From: Streptomyces sp. SPB162
Lineage (GTDB): Bacteria > Actinomycetota > Actinomycetes > Streptomycetales > Streptomycetaceae
Reading direction: 5' to 3'
NCBI RefSeq assembly: GCF_029504575.1
Contig: NZ_JAQFII010000001.1
Location: 806,001-870,000, forward strand
DNA length: 64,000 bases
The notes beneath the pieces were generated by a model, which was not told where the DNA came from, did no database searches, and saw nothing but the letters and a program-made list of their open reading frames with translations. The translations under genes were made by a program, and so were the position numbers. Positions within the stretch are counted from its first letter, which is position 1, and every line of letters starts with the position of its first letter. Below are positions 1 through 10,326 of the stretch, one piece after another.

Positions 1-108
1 AGCGCGCTCGCCTGCCTCGACACCCCGCAACGCCGCCACGACGCGGCCGTCGTCCTGCTCGACGGGCGCGCGGTCGGCCTCGTCGGCCGCAAGGCGCTGG
101 AGGCCTGA
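1..108 (+). CDS. C-terminal fragment of an unidentified protein
   Basis: The window opens inside a gene: 35 residues and a TGA stop are visible in frame 1. The tail is Arg/Val/Ala rich and ends in the residues VGRKALEA. Third positions are almost all G or C, as in the neighbouring genes, so the frame is convincing, but there is no motif from which to name the family. It is convergent with the DUF5990 gene 27 bases downstream. Confidence 0.6.
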   Translation, partial: SALACLDTPQRRHDAAVVLLDGRAVGLVGRKALEA

Positions 109-135
109 GCGACGCGGGGATCAGCCGGGGGCGCG

Positions 136-603
136 CTACGCGCCGTCGTCCCGTGCCGACCAGGTCACCAGCGGCGGCCGCACCCGCCCGCACAGCGGCC
201 GGCCCTCCGGGGTCGTCAGCCGCAGCCGCGCGGTCAGCCGGCCGCCGCGTACCGCCGCGGCCAGGGTCTCCGGCGGGATGTCGGCGAACATCAGTTTCGC
301 CCGGCGCAGCATGTCGGTGACGCCCGAGGCGGCGTCCACCGTGACCCAGGCCAGGAAGACGAAGCGCCCGCCCAGCCGGTCCTGGATATACGGGCCTTCC
401 AGGGCCGTTCCGGTGGCGGTCGCAGCGGCGACGGCTTCCAGGGTCCAGCGGGCCGAAGCCGCGTCCCCCGGATGCAGGCCCGTCCACTCGCCCGCCCGGT
501 CCTTGCGCTGCACACCGATGTGGACGGCCTGGGCGGCGGGAAAGTCCGGGCCCGGCGCGACGGCACGCCCGGGCAGGTCGGTGGCCTCGATACGGATCTC
601 CAC
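136..603 (-). CDS. DUF5990 family protein
   Basis: A 155-residue soluble protein starting at GTG. The opening residues MEIRIEATDLPGR, the GVQR segment near residue 30, the HPGDA motif near 44 and the RFVFLAW / RRAKLMF blocks match the actinobacterial DUF5990 family as I remember it. The length is normal for the family. No signal peptide, membrane segment or catalytic signature is visible and the biochemical role is unknown. It stands alone: the upstream neighbour is divergent and separated by a promoter region, and the gene downstream is convergent. GTG is used because no upstream in-frame ATG with a better ribosome site is seen. Confidence 0.75.
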   Translation of the reverse strand: MEIRIEATDLPGRAVAPGPDFPAAQAVHIGVQRKDRAGEWTGLHPGDAASARWTLEAVAAATATGTALEGPYIQDRLGGRFVFLAWVTVDAASGVTDMLRRAKLMFADIPPETLAAAVRGGRLTARLRLTTPEGRPLCGRVRPPLVTWSARDDGA

Positions 604-731
604 GCGGTCATCATCCCCCGGCGTCGCACCGGCGTGTGGGTCCCGAGTTCACCGGTCGCCCCTCACCCGCGCACCGCCATGTTCAACCCTCGTTCCCAAC
701 AGGCGGGTTGGGGCGATTACGGGGCTACTTC

Positions 732-760
732 TTGACGTCGGAGAGACGCGGTTGTAAACA
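732..760 (+). promoter_or_regulatory. Sigma-70-like promoter of the GH64 gene
   Basis: TTGACG at 732-737 and TAAACA at 755-760 are separated by exactly 17 bases, a good vegetative-type promoter for a high-GC genome. It lies about 70 bases before the ATG at 832 and directly before a perfect palindrome. AGGAG at 822-826 is the ribosome site of the gene. Confidence 0.55.
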
Positions 761-772
761 TCACCCCACCGG

Positions 773-784
773 GAGAGCGCTCTC
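773..784. promoter_or_regulatory. LacI-family operator (GAGAGCGCTCTC)
   Basis: A perfect 12-base palindrome GAGAGCGCTCTC lies 12 bases downstream of the -10 hexamer, so it would cover the start of the transcript. Palindromes with a central CG flanked by AGNGCTCT are typical targets of LacI-family sugar repressors in Streptomyces, such as the CebR type. Inference: induction of the glucanase by an oligosaccharide. No lacI gene is adjacent; the nearest in the window is at 58.4 kb and appears to have a different operator. Confidence 0.65.
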
Positions 785-990
785 ACGCGGTTCCGGCTCC
801 ATCACGGTCCCCCACCCGTTCAGGAGATGCCATGTCAGGCGATCGTTCCTTGCTGGTGCGCCATCGGTCGATCCGCGGCAGGCGCCGGCCCTATCTCCTC
901 ATCACCCTGCTGATCGCGTTGCTGGCGGGCCTGGTCTTCGTCATCACCCAGCCGCCGGCCGGTGCGGCGGGCGCGCTGCTCTCGCAGGGG

Positions 991-1346
991 AAGCCGGCCA
1001 CCGCGTCGTCCGCCGAGAACGCCGGAACCGCCGCGGGCGCCGCCGTAGACGGCAACACCGGCACCCGCTGGTCCAGCGCGTTCAGCGACCCGCAGTGGAT
1101 CCAGGTCGACCTCGGGGCCACCGCCTCGGTCAGCCAGATCGGGTTGACCTGGGAGGCGGCGTACGCGCGCGGCTTCCAGATCCAGGTCTCCGACACCGGA
1201 ACCGGCAACTGGACCACCGTCTACTCCACCACCACCGGCACCGGCGGCACCCAGACCCTCGACGTCAACGGCACCGGCCGCTACGTCCGGATGAACGGCA
1301 CCGCCCGGGGCACCGCCTACGGCTACTCGCTGTGGGAGTTCCAGGT
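991..1346 (+). repeat. Internal direct repeat encoding CBM32 domain 1
   Basis: This stretch and 1399-1754 are the same module repeated with a constant offset of 408 bases (136 codons). Long stretches are identical, for example the codons for GTRWSSAFSDPQW and for FQIQVSDTGTGNWTTV. It reflects recent duplication or gene conversion of the carbohydrate-binding module. Confidence 0.8.
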
Positions 1347-1398
1347 CTACGGCGTCCTCACCCCCGGCGGCTGCGGTTCCGCCAACGCGGCACTGAAC

Positions 1399-1754
1399 CG
1401 TCCGGCGACCGCGTCGTCCACGGAGAACGCCGCGAGCCCGGCGAGCGCCGCGTTCGACGGCAGCACCGGCACCCGCTGGTCCAGCGCGTTCAGCGACCCG
1501 CAGTGGCTCCAGGTCGACCTCGGCACGTCCCAGCAGATCTGCCAGGTCGTCCTGAGTTGGGAGGCGGCCTACGCGAGCGGCTTCCAGATCCAGGTCTCCG
1601 ACACCGGAACCGGCAACTGGACCACCGTCCACTCCACCACGACCGGCACCGGCGGCACCCAGACCCTCGACGTCACCGGCACCGGCCGCTACGTCCGGAT
1701 GAACGGCACCGCGCGGGCCACCGCCTACGGCTACTCGCTGTGGGAGTTCCAGGT
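1399..1754 (+). repeat. Internal direct repeat encoding CBM32 domain 2
   Basis: Second copy of the module, offset 408 bases from the first. It differs mainly at the start (RPATASSTENAASPAS) and in one strand (QQICQVVLSW). The same module type occurs once more in the GH3 protein at 14.8-17.7 kb, with LNRPATASST and GTRWSSA kept. Confidence 0.8.
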
Positions 1755-2625
1755 GCGCTCCACCTCCTCCACCACCCCCCCCGACGGACCCCGGCTCGTT
1801 CTGGGGCGACACCAGCACCATCCCGCCCGCGCAGAACGTCGTCATGCTCAAGATCCTCAACCGGACGAACGGCAAGTACCCGGACAGCCAGGTCTACTGG
1901 AGCTACAACGGGCAGGTCCACTCGATCGCCGACCAGCCGTACTTCGACATGCCCGTCAACTCCGCCGGGCGGATGTACTTCTACGTCGGTACGCCGGGCG
2001 GCCAGTACTTCGACTTCATCGAGTTCACCGTGGGCGCGAACGTCTTCAACGGCAACACCACGCGCGTCGACGCGTTCGGCCTGAAGCTCGCGATGCGGCT
2101 GCACACCCGTGACGGGTACGACGTGGCCGTGGGTGAGGACCAGGCCACCTTCGCCGAGGACCGGTCGGTGACCTTCCAGAAGTTCATCAACGAGGTGCCC
2201 GCGCAGTTCAAGGTGCTCGCGCAGTCCCAGGCCCCGTACCGGATCATCGCGCCGGGCAGCGACCCGACGTTCCGGGCCGGCGGGGTCAACGCGAACTACT
2301 ACACCGCCTACGCGAACTCGGTCGGCGTCAACGCCCCCACGTCCGACGTCTTCGGCTGCGCGGGCACCCTGTCCGAGAACCCGGGGATGTGCTCGGCGCT
2401 CAACCGGCACGTCGCCACGCTGCCGCAGTCGCAGTGGTCGGACCCCAGCCTGTACTACCAGGCCGGGCCGGCGAACTACTACGCGAAGTTCTGGCACGAC
2501 CACGGCATCGGCAAACTGGCGTACGGGTTCCCGTACGACGACTACGCCGGCCAATCCTCGTTCGTCTCCCACGCCAATCCGCAGTACCTGCTGATCGCCG
2601 TGGGCTGGTAGGCACGCTCCGGTGC

Positions 2626-2655
2626 GTCCGGGCGCGGCGGCCACCGCGCCCGGAC
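2626..2655. terminator. Bidirectional hairpin terminator
   Basis: A perfect 12-base-pair stem (GTCCGGGCGCGG at 2626-2637 with CCGCGCCCGGAC at 2644-2655) and a 6-base loop sit in the short gap between the converging glucanase and ligase genes. There is no T-run, as is usual for Streptomyces terminators. Confidence 0.75.
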
Positions 2656-2660
2656 GAGCC

Positions 2661-4199
2661 TCACAGACCTTCCTCGGCGGCCAGCGCCCGCACGCCGGTG
2701 ACCGTGTCCGCCTCGGCCGGGGACTTGTCGTCGCGGTAGCGCAGCACGCGCGCGAAGCGCAGCGCGAGCCCCGCCGGATAGCGCGGACTGCGCTGCAGGC
2801 CGTCGAAGGCGATCTCGACGACCAGTTCCGGCCGGACGTGGACGACGTATCCGTCGCGGCGCTCCTCGCGGGCCAGCAGTTCGGCGGTCTGCCAGGTGAG
2901 CAGCTCGTCGGTCAGCCCCTTGAAGGTCTTGCCGAGCATCACCCAGGGGGCGGGGTCACCCTCCTCGCCGCGCGCCGCGAGGTGCAGGTTGCTCAGCCAC
3001 CCCTCGCGCCTGCCGTTGCCCCACTCGGCGGCCGTCACCACCAGGTCCAGGGTGTGCCGCGGCTTGACCTTGATCCAGCCGGCGCCGCGCCGGCCCGCCG
3101 CGTACGGCGCGGCCGGGTCCTTGGCGACCACGCCCTCGTGACCGCGGGCCAGCGCCCCGCGGAAGAAGGCCGCGGCGCCGTCCACGTCGGCGGTGACGGT
3201 CCGCGGCACCCGCAGCTCCGCGGGCACCACGTCGTCGAGTTCCGCCCAGCGGCGTTCGGCGGGCAGGTCGAGCAGGTCGGTGCCGTCGCGGTGCAGCAGG
3301 TCGAAGAAGAAGACGCTCAGCGGCACCTGCGCCCGCAGCCGCCCGGGATCCTGCCGCGAGGCGGTGCGGGCGGCGGTCTCCTGGAACGGGCGGGGCCTGC
3401 CGTCCGGGCCCAGCGCGATGGCCTCACCGTCGAGCACGGTCGTCCGCACGTCCAGGGCCCGCGCGGCCTCCACCACTTCCGGCACCCGGGAGGTGATGTC
3501 GTCCAGGCTCCGGGTGAACACGGAGACGTCGTCGCCGTCCCGGTGCACCTGGACCCGGATGCCGTCGAGTTTCCACTCCAGCGCGGCGGGGCTCACCCGC
3601 TCCAGAGCGGCGGCGACGTCGGGGGCCGCGGCGGCGAGCATCGGCCGTACCGGGCGCCCGACCTCCAGCCCGAAGGCGCGCAGCGCCTCCTTCCCGCCCG
3701 TCATGGCGGCGGCCGCGACGGCGCGGGCGGAGCCGCGGAACATCAGCGCCCGGCGGACGTCCGCGGCGGGCACCCCGGCCGCCTTGGCGACGGCGTCCGC
3801 CACCACCGCGTCCAGAGCGCCCTGCCGCAGCTCGCCGACGAGCACCGCGCCCAGGAACGTCTGCTCCTGTGCGGTGGCCCGGGCGAAGAGCTCCTCCAGC
3901 AGCCGGCGCCGTTCGCCCTGCGAGCCGGGTCCGTGCACGGCGGCGAGCGCGGCCAGGACGTCCTGGGCCTCCCGCACGCCGATCTCCGGTTCGGCGGCGG
4001 GCGGCGGCAGGTCGCGCAGGCCCGCGGGGCCGACCCCGATCCGCATCCGCCGGGACTCGCCGGACAGCAGGGACACGGCCGCGGGCAGCTCGTCGGGGCC
4101 CAGACTCCTGAGGTACCCGGCCAGCAGGGCGATCTTCGCGTTGCGCGCCGGCTCGACGGCGAGGGCCTGGGAGGTGACGGCCAGTTCGTGCAGCAGCAT
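2661..4199 (-). CDS. ATP-dependent DNA ligase
   Basis: A 512-residue ligase of the kind called LigB in mycobacteria (about 507 residues there). The N-terminal DNA-binding domain spans about 1-185. The nucleotidyl-transferase domain has the catalytic lysine K210 in EWKLDGIR (motif I), VLDGE at 255-259 (motif III), EGVVAK at 355-360 (motif IV) and WIKVKP at 375-380 (motif V). An OB-fold follows to the end. It seals nicks using ATP, in addition to the essential NAD-dependent LigA expected elsewhere. All key motifs are intact. The AlkB-type gene upstream on the same strand, with a gap of 111 bases, suggests a small DNA-repair group, though co-transcription is only inferred. Confidence 0.93.
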   Translation of the reverse strand: MLLHELAVTSQALAVEPARNAKIALLAGYLRSLGPDELPAAVSLLSGESRRMRIGVGPAGLRDLPPPAAEPEIGVREAQDVLAALAAVHGPGSQGERRRLLEELFARATAQEQTFLGAVLVGELRQGALDAVVADAVAKAAGVPAADVRRALMFRGSARAVAAAAMTGGKEALRAFGLEVGRPVRPMLAAAAPDVAAALERVSPAALEWKLDGIRVQVHRDGDDVSVFTRSLDDITSRVPEVVEAARALDVRTTVLDGEAIALGPDGRPRPFQETAARTASRQDPGRLRAQVPLSVFFFDLLHRDGTDLLDLPAERRWAELDDVVPAELRVPRTVTADVDGAAAFFRGALARGHEGVVAKDPAAPYAAGRRGAGWIKVKPRHTLDLVVTAAEWGNGRREGWLSNLHLAARGEEGDPAPWVMLGKTFKGLTDELLTWQTAELLAREERRDGYVVHVRPELVVEIAFDGLQRSPRYPAGLALRFARVLRYRDDKSPAEADTVTGVRALAAEEGL

Positions 4200-4310
4200 G
4201 GGCGGGGAACTCCAGGGCTGGGGCGGTGAGGACTGCGGCTGGCCCCATGCGTACCCGCTTTCCGCCCCGTCTCCCGGGGCGACCTCGCCCGAACCCCGGC
4301 CGCTACCGGT

Positions 4311-4940
4311 TCAGCGCACCCCGCGCGGCCGGAACTGCACGCTGATCCGCGGGCCCACCGGCCGCGCCGTCTTGGGGATCGCGTGCTCCCAGGCGCGCTG
4401 GCAGCTGCCGCCCATGACGATGAGGTCGCCGTGCCCGAGCGGCATGCGCACCGCCGCCGGACCGCCGCCGCGCGGCCGCAGCACCAGATTGCGCGGCGCG
4501 CCCACGGAGACGATCGCGACCATGGTGTCGTCGGTGCCGCCGCGGCCGATGGTGTCGCCGTGCCAGGCGACACCATCGCGTCCGTCGCGGTAGAAGCAGA
4601 GCCCGGCCGTGGTGAACGGCTCACCGAGCTCGGCGGCGTAGTGCGCGCTCAGCGCCGAGCGGGCCGCGTCGAGTGCCGGGTGCGGCAGCGGGTCGCGGTC
4701 GCCGAAGAACGAGAGCAGCCGCGGCACGTCCACCGTCCGCTCGTACATGACGCGCTTCTCGGCGTGCCACGGGACGTCCCGCGCCAACGCCGCGAAGAGC
4801 GCGTCCGCCCCGACGAGCCACTGCGGCAGCACGTCGATCCAGGCGCCGAGCCCGATCTCGGTGCGGCGCAGCCCGTCGAGCGGGCGCGGTGCGATCTCGT
4901 CCTCCTGGTCGAAGAGCGAGTTCTGCAGATGTACGGCCAT
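4311..4940 (-). CDS. AlkB-type alpha-ketoglutarate-dependent dioxygenase
   Basis: A 209-residue protein with the complete AlkB active site: iron ligands H127 and D129 in WHGD and H186 in WEHAIPK, and the 2-oxoglutarate-binding arginine R198 in PRISVQFRPR (R204 being the second conserved arginine). Such enzymes directly reverse alkylation of nucleic acid bases (1-methyladenine, 3-methylcytosine) using Fe(II) and 2-oxoglutarate. The conserved NLVLRP strand and GDLIVMGG segment also fit. It ends with an Arg-rich tail. No clear LexA-type box is visible in the 68-base gap upstream. Confidence 0.92.
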   Translation of the reverse strand: MAVHLQNSLFDQEDEIAPRPLDGLRRTEIGLGAWIDVLPQWLVGADALFAALARDVPWHAEKRVMYERTVDVPRLLSFFGDRDPLPHPALDAARSALSAHYAAELGEPFTTAGLCFYRDGRDGVAWHGDTIGRGGTDDTMVAIVSVGAPRNLVLRPRGGGPAAVRMPLGHGDLIVMGGSCQRAWEHAIPKTARPVGPRISVQFRPRGVR

Positions 4941-5008
4941 GGGACCAGCCTATACACATTCGTACATCTGTGCGATTCTCGATCACCGGGAGTCCGGCCG
5001 GGGTCTCG

Positions 5009-6644
<1,636 letters not shown>

Positions 6645-7575
6645 ATGACGACTGTGGCCCACTGGGGCGGAACCAGCCGCTTCGCCGACCTCGGCGGGCA
6701 GGTGCACTGGGTCGACTTCGGGGGGCCGCCGGACGCGCCGCGGGTGGTCCTCGTGCACGGGCTCGGCGGATCGCACCTCAACTGGTGTCTCCTCGCGCCC
6801 CTGCTGACCGCCCGGCTGCGAGTGGCCGCCGTGGACCTGGCCGGCTTCGGTCTGACGGATCCGGCCGGCCGGGGCACGGCTGTGCGGGACCACGTCGCGC
6901 TGCTGGACCGCTTCCTGCGGGAGGCCATCGGGGAGCCCGCGGTGTTGGTGGGCAACTCGATGGGCGGGATGATCGCGATCCTGCAGGCGGCGGCCGCTCC
7001 GGAGACGACCAGCGGGCTCGTCCTCATGGGCCCCTCCCTGCCGCTGCCGTTCGGCGCCCGCCCCGATCCGCTGGTCCTGTCCACGTTCCTGCTCTACGCC
7101 GTGCCGGTGGTGGGGGAACAGCTGCTCGCGCGCTCACGGGCCACCACCACGGCCCCGCAGCAGGTGCGGCGGCTGCTCACCCTGGTGTGCGCCGACCCGT
7201 CCGCGGTGCCAGCGGACCTGGTCGGCGCCTCGGTCGAACTGGTGGAGCAGCGCGCCGGGAAACCGGAGCTGGACACCGCCTTCTCTGACCGCCGTGCGCT
7301 CGCTGGCGCTGGTGAACGCGCGGCGGAGCAGGTACTGGTCCGCGATGCGGTCGCTGCGCATGCCGGTCTACCTGATGAGCGGGGAGCGGGACCGGCTGGT
7401 GCCGGTGCGCGCGGCCCGCGCGGCGGCCGCGCGCCATCCCGGCTGGCGCTTCGAGACGTTCCCCGGCGTCGGCCACGCGCCGCAGCTGGAGATACCGGGC
7501 GTCGTCGCCGGACGGCTGCTGGACTGGGTGGACGAGGCCCTGCCGGCGGCCGGGCCGGCGCGGTCCGGCGGCTGA
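6645..7575 (+). pseudogene. Alpha/beta-fold hydrolase, frameshifted
   Basis: The protein opens MTTVAHWGGTSRFADLGG. It has the oxyanion HGLGG motif, the nucleophile elbow GNSMGG, then in a second frame the acid SGERDRLVP and the catalytic histidine in GVGHAPQLE. Frame changes at about 7281-7286: reading ttcctgacc instead of ttctctgacc restores a continuous protein of about 309 residues. All catalytic elements survive in the two frames, which favours a sequencing error over decay. Substrate is not predictable; the family includes esterases, lipases and haloperoxidase-like enzymes. It is convergent with the SpoIIE phosphatase gene. Confidence 0.82.
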
Positions 7576-7578
7576 CAG

Positions 7579-7592
7579 CCCCGAGACCGGGG
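7579..7592. terminator. Short bidirectional hairpin
   Basis: CCCCG (7579-7583) pairs with CGGGG (7588-7592) around the loop AGAC in the 17-base gap between two converging genes. It is the only structure in the gap. The short stem makes it a modest terminator candidate. Confidence 0.4.
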
Positions 7593-10265
7593 TCAGAGCG
7601 GCTGCTCGCTCCAGATCACCTTGCCCTCCGCGGTGTAGCGGGTGCCCCAGCGCTCCGCGAACTGGGCGACGAGGAAGAGCCCGCGGCCGCCCTCGTCCAT
7701 CGTGGCGGCGTAGCGCAGGTGCGGTGAGGTGTCGCTGGTGTCGGACACCTCGCAGATCAGCGTGCGGTCGAGCAGCAGCCGGACCTTGATCGGCGCCGTC
7801 CCGTGGCGAATGGCGTTGGTGACCAGCTCGCTGAGGATCAGCTCCGTCACGAAGGCCGTCTCGTCCAGTCCCCAGTTCGCCAGCTTCCCGGTGACCGCGG
7901 CACGGACCTCGGACACCGCCGCCGGGTCGGACGGTACGTCCCACTCGGCCATCCGGTCGGCGGGCAGGACGTGGGTGCGGGCGACGAGCAGGGCGATGTC
8001 GTCCTTCGGGTGGGCGGGCAGGAGCGCCTCCAGGACCGCCTCGCAGGTCTCCTCCGGTGTCCGGTCGACGTCCTTGAGGGCGCTGCGCAGCCGCTCGAGT
8101 CCGTCGTCGAAGTCCCGCTCCCGGTCCTCGACGAGCCCGTCGGTGTAGAGCACCAGCCGGCTGCCCTCGGGCAGCCGCATTTCCGCCGTCGCGAACGGCA
8201 GGCCACCGACACCCAGCGGCGGCCCGGCGGGCAGGTCGGGGAACTCCACCGACCCGTCCGGGAGGACCAGCGCGGGTGGCGGATGGCCCGCCCTGGCCAT
8301 GGTGCACAGCCGCGATACCGGGTCGTAGATCGCGTACAGGCAGGTCGCGCCCGTAACGTCGTCGCCGGAACCCGCGGCCGTCTGGTCCTGGTCGATGCGG
8401 CCGACCAGCTCGTCGAGGTGGCCCAGCACCTCGTCGGGCGGCAGGTCCAGCGTGGAGAAGTTGTGGACCGCGGTGCGCAGCCGTCCCATGGTGGCGGCGG
8501 CGTGCAGACCGTGGCCGACGACGTCGCCCACCACCAGCGCGACCCGGGCGCCCGGCAGGGGGATGACGTCGAACCAGTCCCCGCCGACGCCGGCCTGCGC
8601 GGGCAGGTAGCGGTAGGCGGCCTCGACGGCGTTCTGCTCGGGCAGCCCGTGCGGCAGCAGGCTGTGCTGCAGGGTGACGGCCATGGCGTGCTCACGTGTG
8701 TAGCGCCGGGCGTTGTCGATGGACACCGCCGCGCGGGTGACCAGTTCCTCGGCGAAGGAGAGGTCGTCCTCGTCGAAGCGCTCCGGCCGTTCCGAACGCC
8801 AGAACTTGGCGATCCCCAGCAGCACACCCCGGGCCCGCAGCGGGACCCTGACGACCGAGTGGATCCCGTAGTCGAGGAGCTCGGCGGCACGCTCGGGGTC
8901 CTGCACCTGCCAGCCGGTGGACGCCGTGAGGTCGGGGTCGTACATGCCCCGGCCGGTGCCGAGGCTCCACGCCTGCGGAGTGGAGGGGAGCACCGTGATC
9001 GGCCGGCCCACGGGGTAGAACGGAGCGCCGTCCCTGATGCCGCTGAAGGCGACCCGCTGCATCGGGGTGCCGACGCTCCCCGAGGGCTCCTCCCCGCGCA
9101 GGACGGGCACCGCGAGGTCGACGCTGACGAAGTCGGCGAACCGGGGGACGGCCACCCGCGTGAGTTCCTGCGCGGTCCGCGACACGTCCAGGGTGGTTCC
9201 GATGGCGACACTGGCGTCGTAGAGCAGCCGAAGGCGCCGGCTGCCGGCCTCGGCCCGGTCCGACAGCGAGTGCAGCTCCGTGGAGTCCCGGAGGGTCGCG
9301 ACCATGCCGGGAGGGCCGCCGTTGCGGTCGGTGGGTCGGATGTTCACCACCAGCAAGCGGTCGCCGGCCGGCAGGACCTCGTCGCTGACGGCCTGTTCCG
9401 ATGCCAGCAGCTCCGCCGCCCGGGGGCCCAGCCCGAGGGCGGTCACCGGGCGGCCCTCGGCGTCCGTCGGCAGGCCGAGCAGCCTGCGCGCCTCGTCGTT
9501 GGCGAGCAGCAGCCTGCCGTCCCCGCCGACGATGACCACGCCCTCGCGCACCGCGTGCAGCACCGCGTCGTGGTGCTCGTACATCCGGGTCATCTCGGCG
9601 GGTCCCAGACCGTGCGTCTGGCGCCGCAGCCGTCTGGTGGTGAGTGCCGCTCCGAACGTGGCCAGGGCGAGTGCGAGGGTCGCGGCGCCGAGGATGAGCG
9701 GCAGCTGGTCGTTGACGACCCCGCTGACCTTGGTGATCGTGATCCCGGCGGAGACCAGGCCGACCACCTTGCCGTCGGTGTCGTGGACCGGGACCACGGC
9801 CTGGACGAGCGGCCCGATGGTCCCGACGATCCGCTCGGTGATCACCTCACCGCGCAGGGCCGGCTCGAAGTTCCCGACGAACTTCTTGCCGATCCGGTCC
9901 GGCTTGGGGTGGGTGTAGCGGATCCCGTCGGTGTTGAGCACGACGATGAAGTCCACCCCGGAGCCGATCCTGGCGGCCTCGGCCTTCGGCTGGAGAATCG
10001 CGCTCGGGTTCCGGGAGCGCAGCGCCGCCACCATGCCCGGCGAGTTCGCGAAGGTCTGGGCGACGGCGACCGAGCGGTTGCGGGCCTCCTGCGTGCTGTC
10101 GTGCTCCGACTCCAGGACCAGCGCCAGCACCGCCGCCATCACCAGCAGCAGCACCACGACGACTTGCAGCGCGAAGACCTGGCCGGCGACGCTGCGTATC
10201 CCCCTGATCCACCTGCGTCGGCCGGCCGGCAGGGCGCCCGAGGATCGGACCGTCAACCGGGCCAT
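7593..10265 (-). CDS. SpoIIE-family PP2C phosphatase with Cache, PAS, GAF and HATPase domains
   Basis: An 890-residue membrane signalling protein. Order: membrane segment 28-50, extracellular Cache-like sensor about 52-182 (DFIVVLNTDGIRYTHP), membrane segment 188-208, PAS about 228-330, GAF about 345-520, SpoIIE/PP2C phosphatase about 548-740 with metal-binding GGDWFD (561-566) and GDVVGHG (580-586), and a C-terminal RsbW-like HATPase about 760-885 with the N-box ELVTNAIRHG. Such proteins tune alternative sigma factors by dephosphorylating anti-anti-sigma factors, while the HATPase may phosphorylate or bind them. No sigma or anti-sigma gene lies adjacent. An AGAGGT ribosome site precedes the ATG. 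Intact and single-gene. Confidence 0.93.
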   Translation of the reverse strand: MARLTVRSSGALPAGRRRWIRGIRSVAGQVFALQVVVVLLLVMAAVLALVLESEHDSTQEARNRSVAVAQTFANSPGMVAALRSRNPSAILQPKAEAARIGSGVDFIVVLNTDGIRYTHPKPDRIGKKFVGNFEPALRGEVITERIVGTIGPLVQAVVPVHDTDGKVVGLVSAGITITKVSGVVNDQLPLILGAATLALALATFGAALTTRRLRRQTHGLGPAEMTRMYEHHDAVLHAVREGVVIVGGDGRLLLANDEARRLLGLPTDAEGRPVTALGLGPRAAELLASEQAVSDEVLPAGDRLLVVNIRPTDRNGGPPGMVATLRDSTELHSLSDRAEAGSRRLRLLYDASVAIGTTLDVSRTAQELTRVAVPRFADFVSVDLAVPVLRGEEPSGSVGTPMQRVAFSGIRDGAPFYPVGRPITVLPSTPQAWSLGTGRGMYDPDLTASTGWQVQDPERAAELLDYGIHSVVRVPLRARGVLLGIAKFWRSERPERFDEDDLSFAEELVTRAAVSIDNARRYTREHAMAVTLQHSLLPHGLPEQNAVEAAYRYLPAQAGVGGDWFDVIPLPGARVALVVGDVVGHGLHAAATMGRLRTAVHNFSTLDLPPDEVLGHLDELVGRIDQDQTAAGSGDDVTGATCLYAIYDPVSRLCTMARAGHPPPALVLPDGSVEFPDLPAGPPLGVGGLPFATAEMRLPEGSRLVLYTDGLVEDRERDFDDGLERLRSALKDVDRTPEETCEAVLEALLPAHPKDDIALLVARTHVLPADRMAEWDVPSDPAAVSEVRAAVTGKLANWGLDETAFVTELILSELVTNAIRHGTAPIKVRLLLDRTLICEVSDTSDTSPHLRYAATMDEGGRGLFLVAQFAERWGTRYTAEGKVIWSEQPL

Positions 10266-10326
10266 GGCCTATGTCTACCTCTGTTGACCCCGGTAAGCGA
10301 GTGGCCGGAGTGCACGAGTCCGACCT

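Larger units (their letters stand above)
832..2611 (+). pseudogene. Secreted GH64 beta-1,3-glucanase with two CBM32 domains, frameshifted
   Basis: The N-terminus has a basic stretch and a hydrophobic signal/anchor (about residues 20-45). Two F5/8-type-C (CBM32) domains follow (about 50-180 and 190-310), each with the GTRWSSAFSDPQW signature. The downstream frame (from about 1795) encodes a full GH64 domain: FWGD, LNRTNGKYPDSQVYWSYNG, YFDMPVNSAGRMYFY, and near the end WHDHGIGKLAYGFPYDD. Reading passes from frame 1 to frame 2 at a run of eight C at 1775-1782. Removing one C gives a continuous protein of about 592 residues with linker PPTDPGSFWGD. Either the gene is broken or the base is a sequencing error. 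GH64 enzymes release oligosaccharides from beta-1,3-glucan (fungal wall, laminarin) outside the cell. Confidence 0.85.

Noticed and set aside
1775..1782. Phase variation of the GH64 gene through the C8 run
   Set aside because: Four other genes show similar one-base insertions in shorter runs, so a sequencing artefact is the simpler explanation. Streptomyces is not known for such contingency loci.
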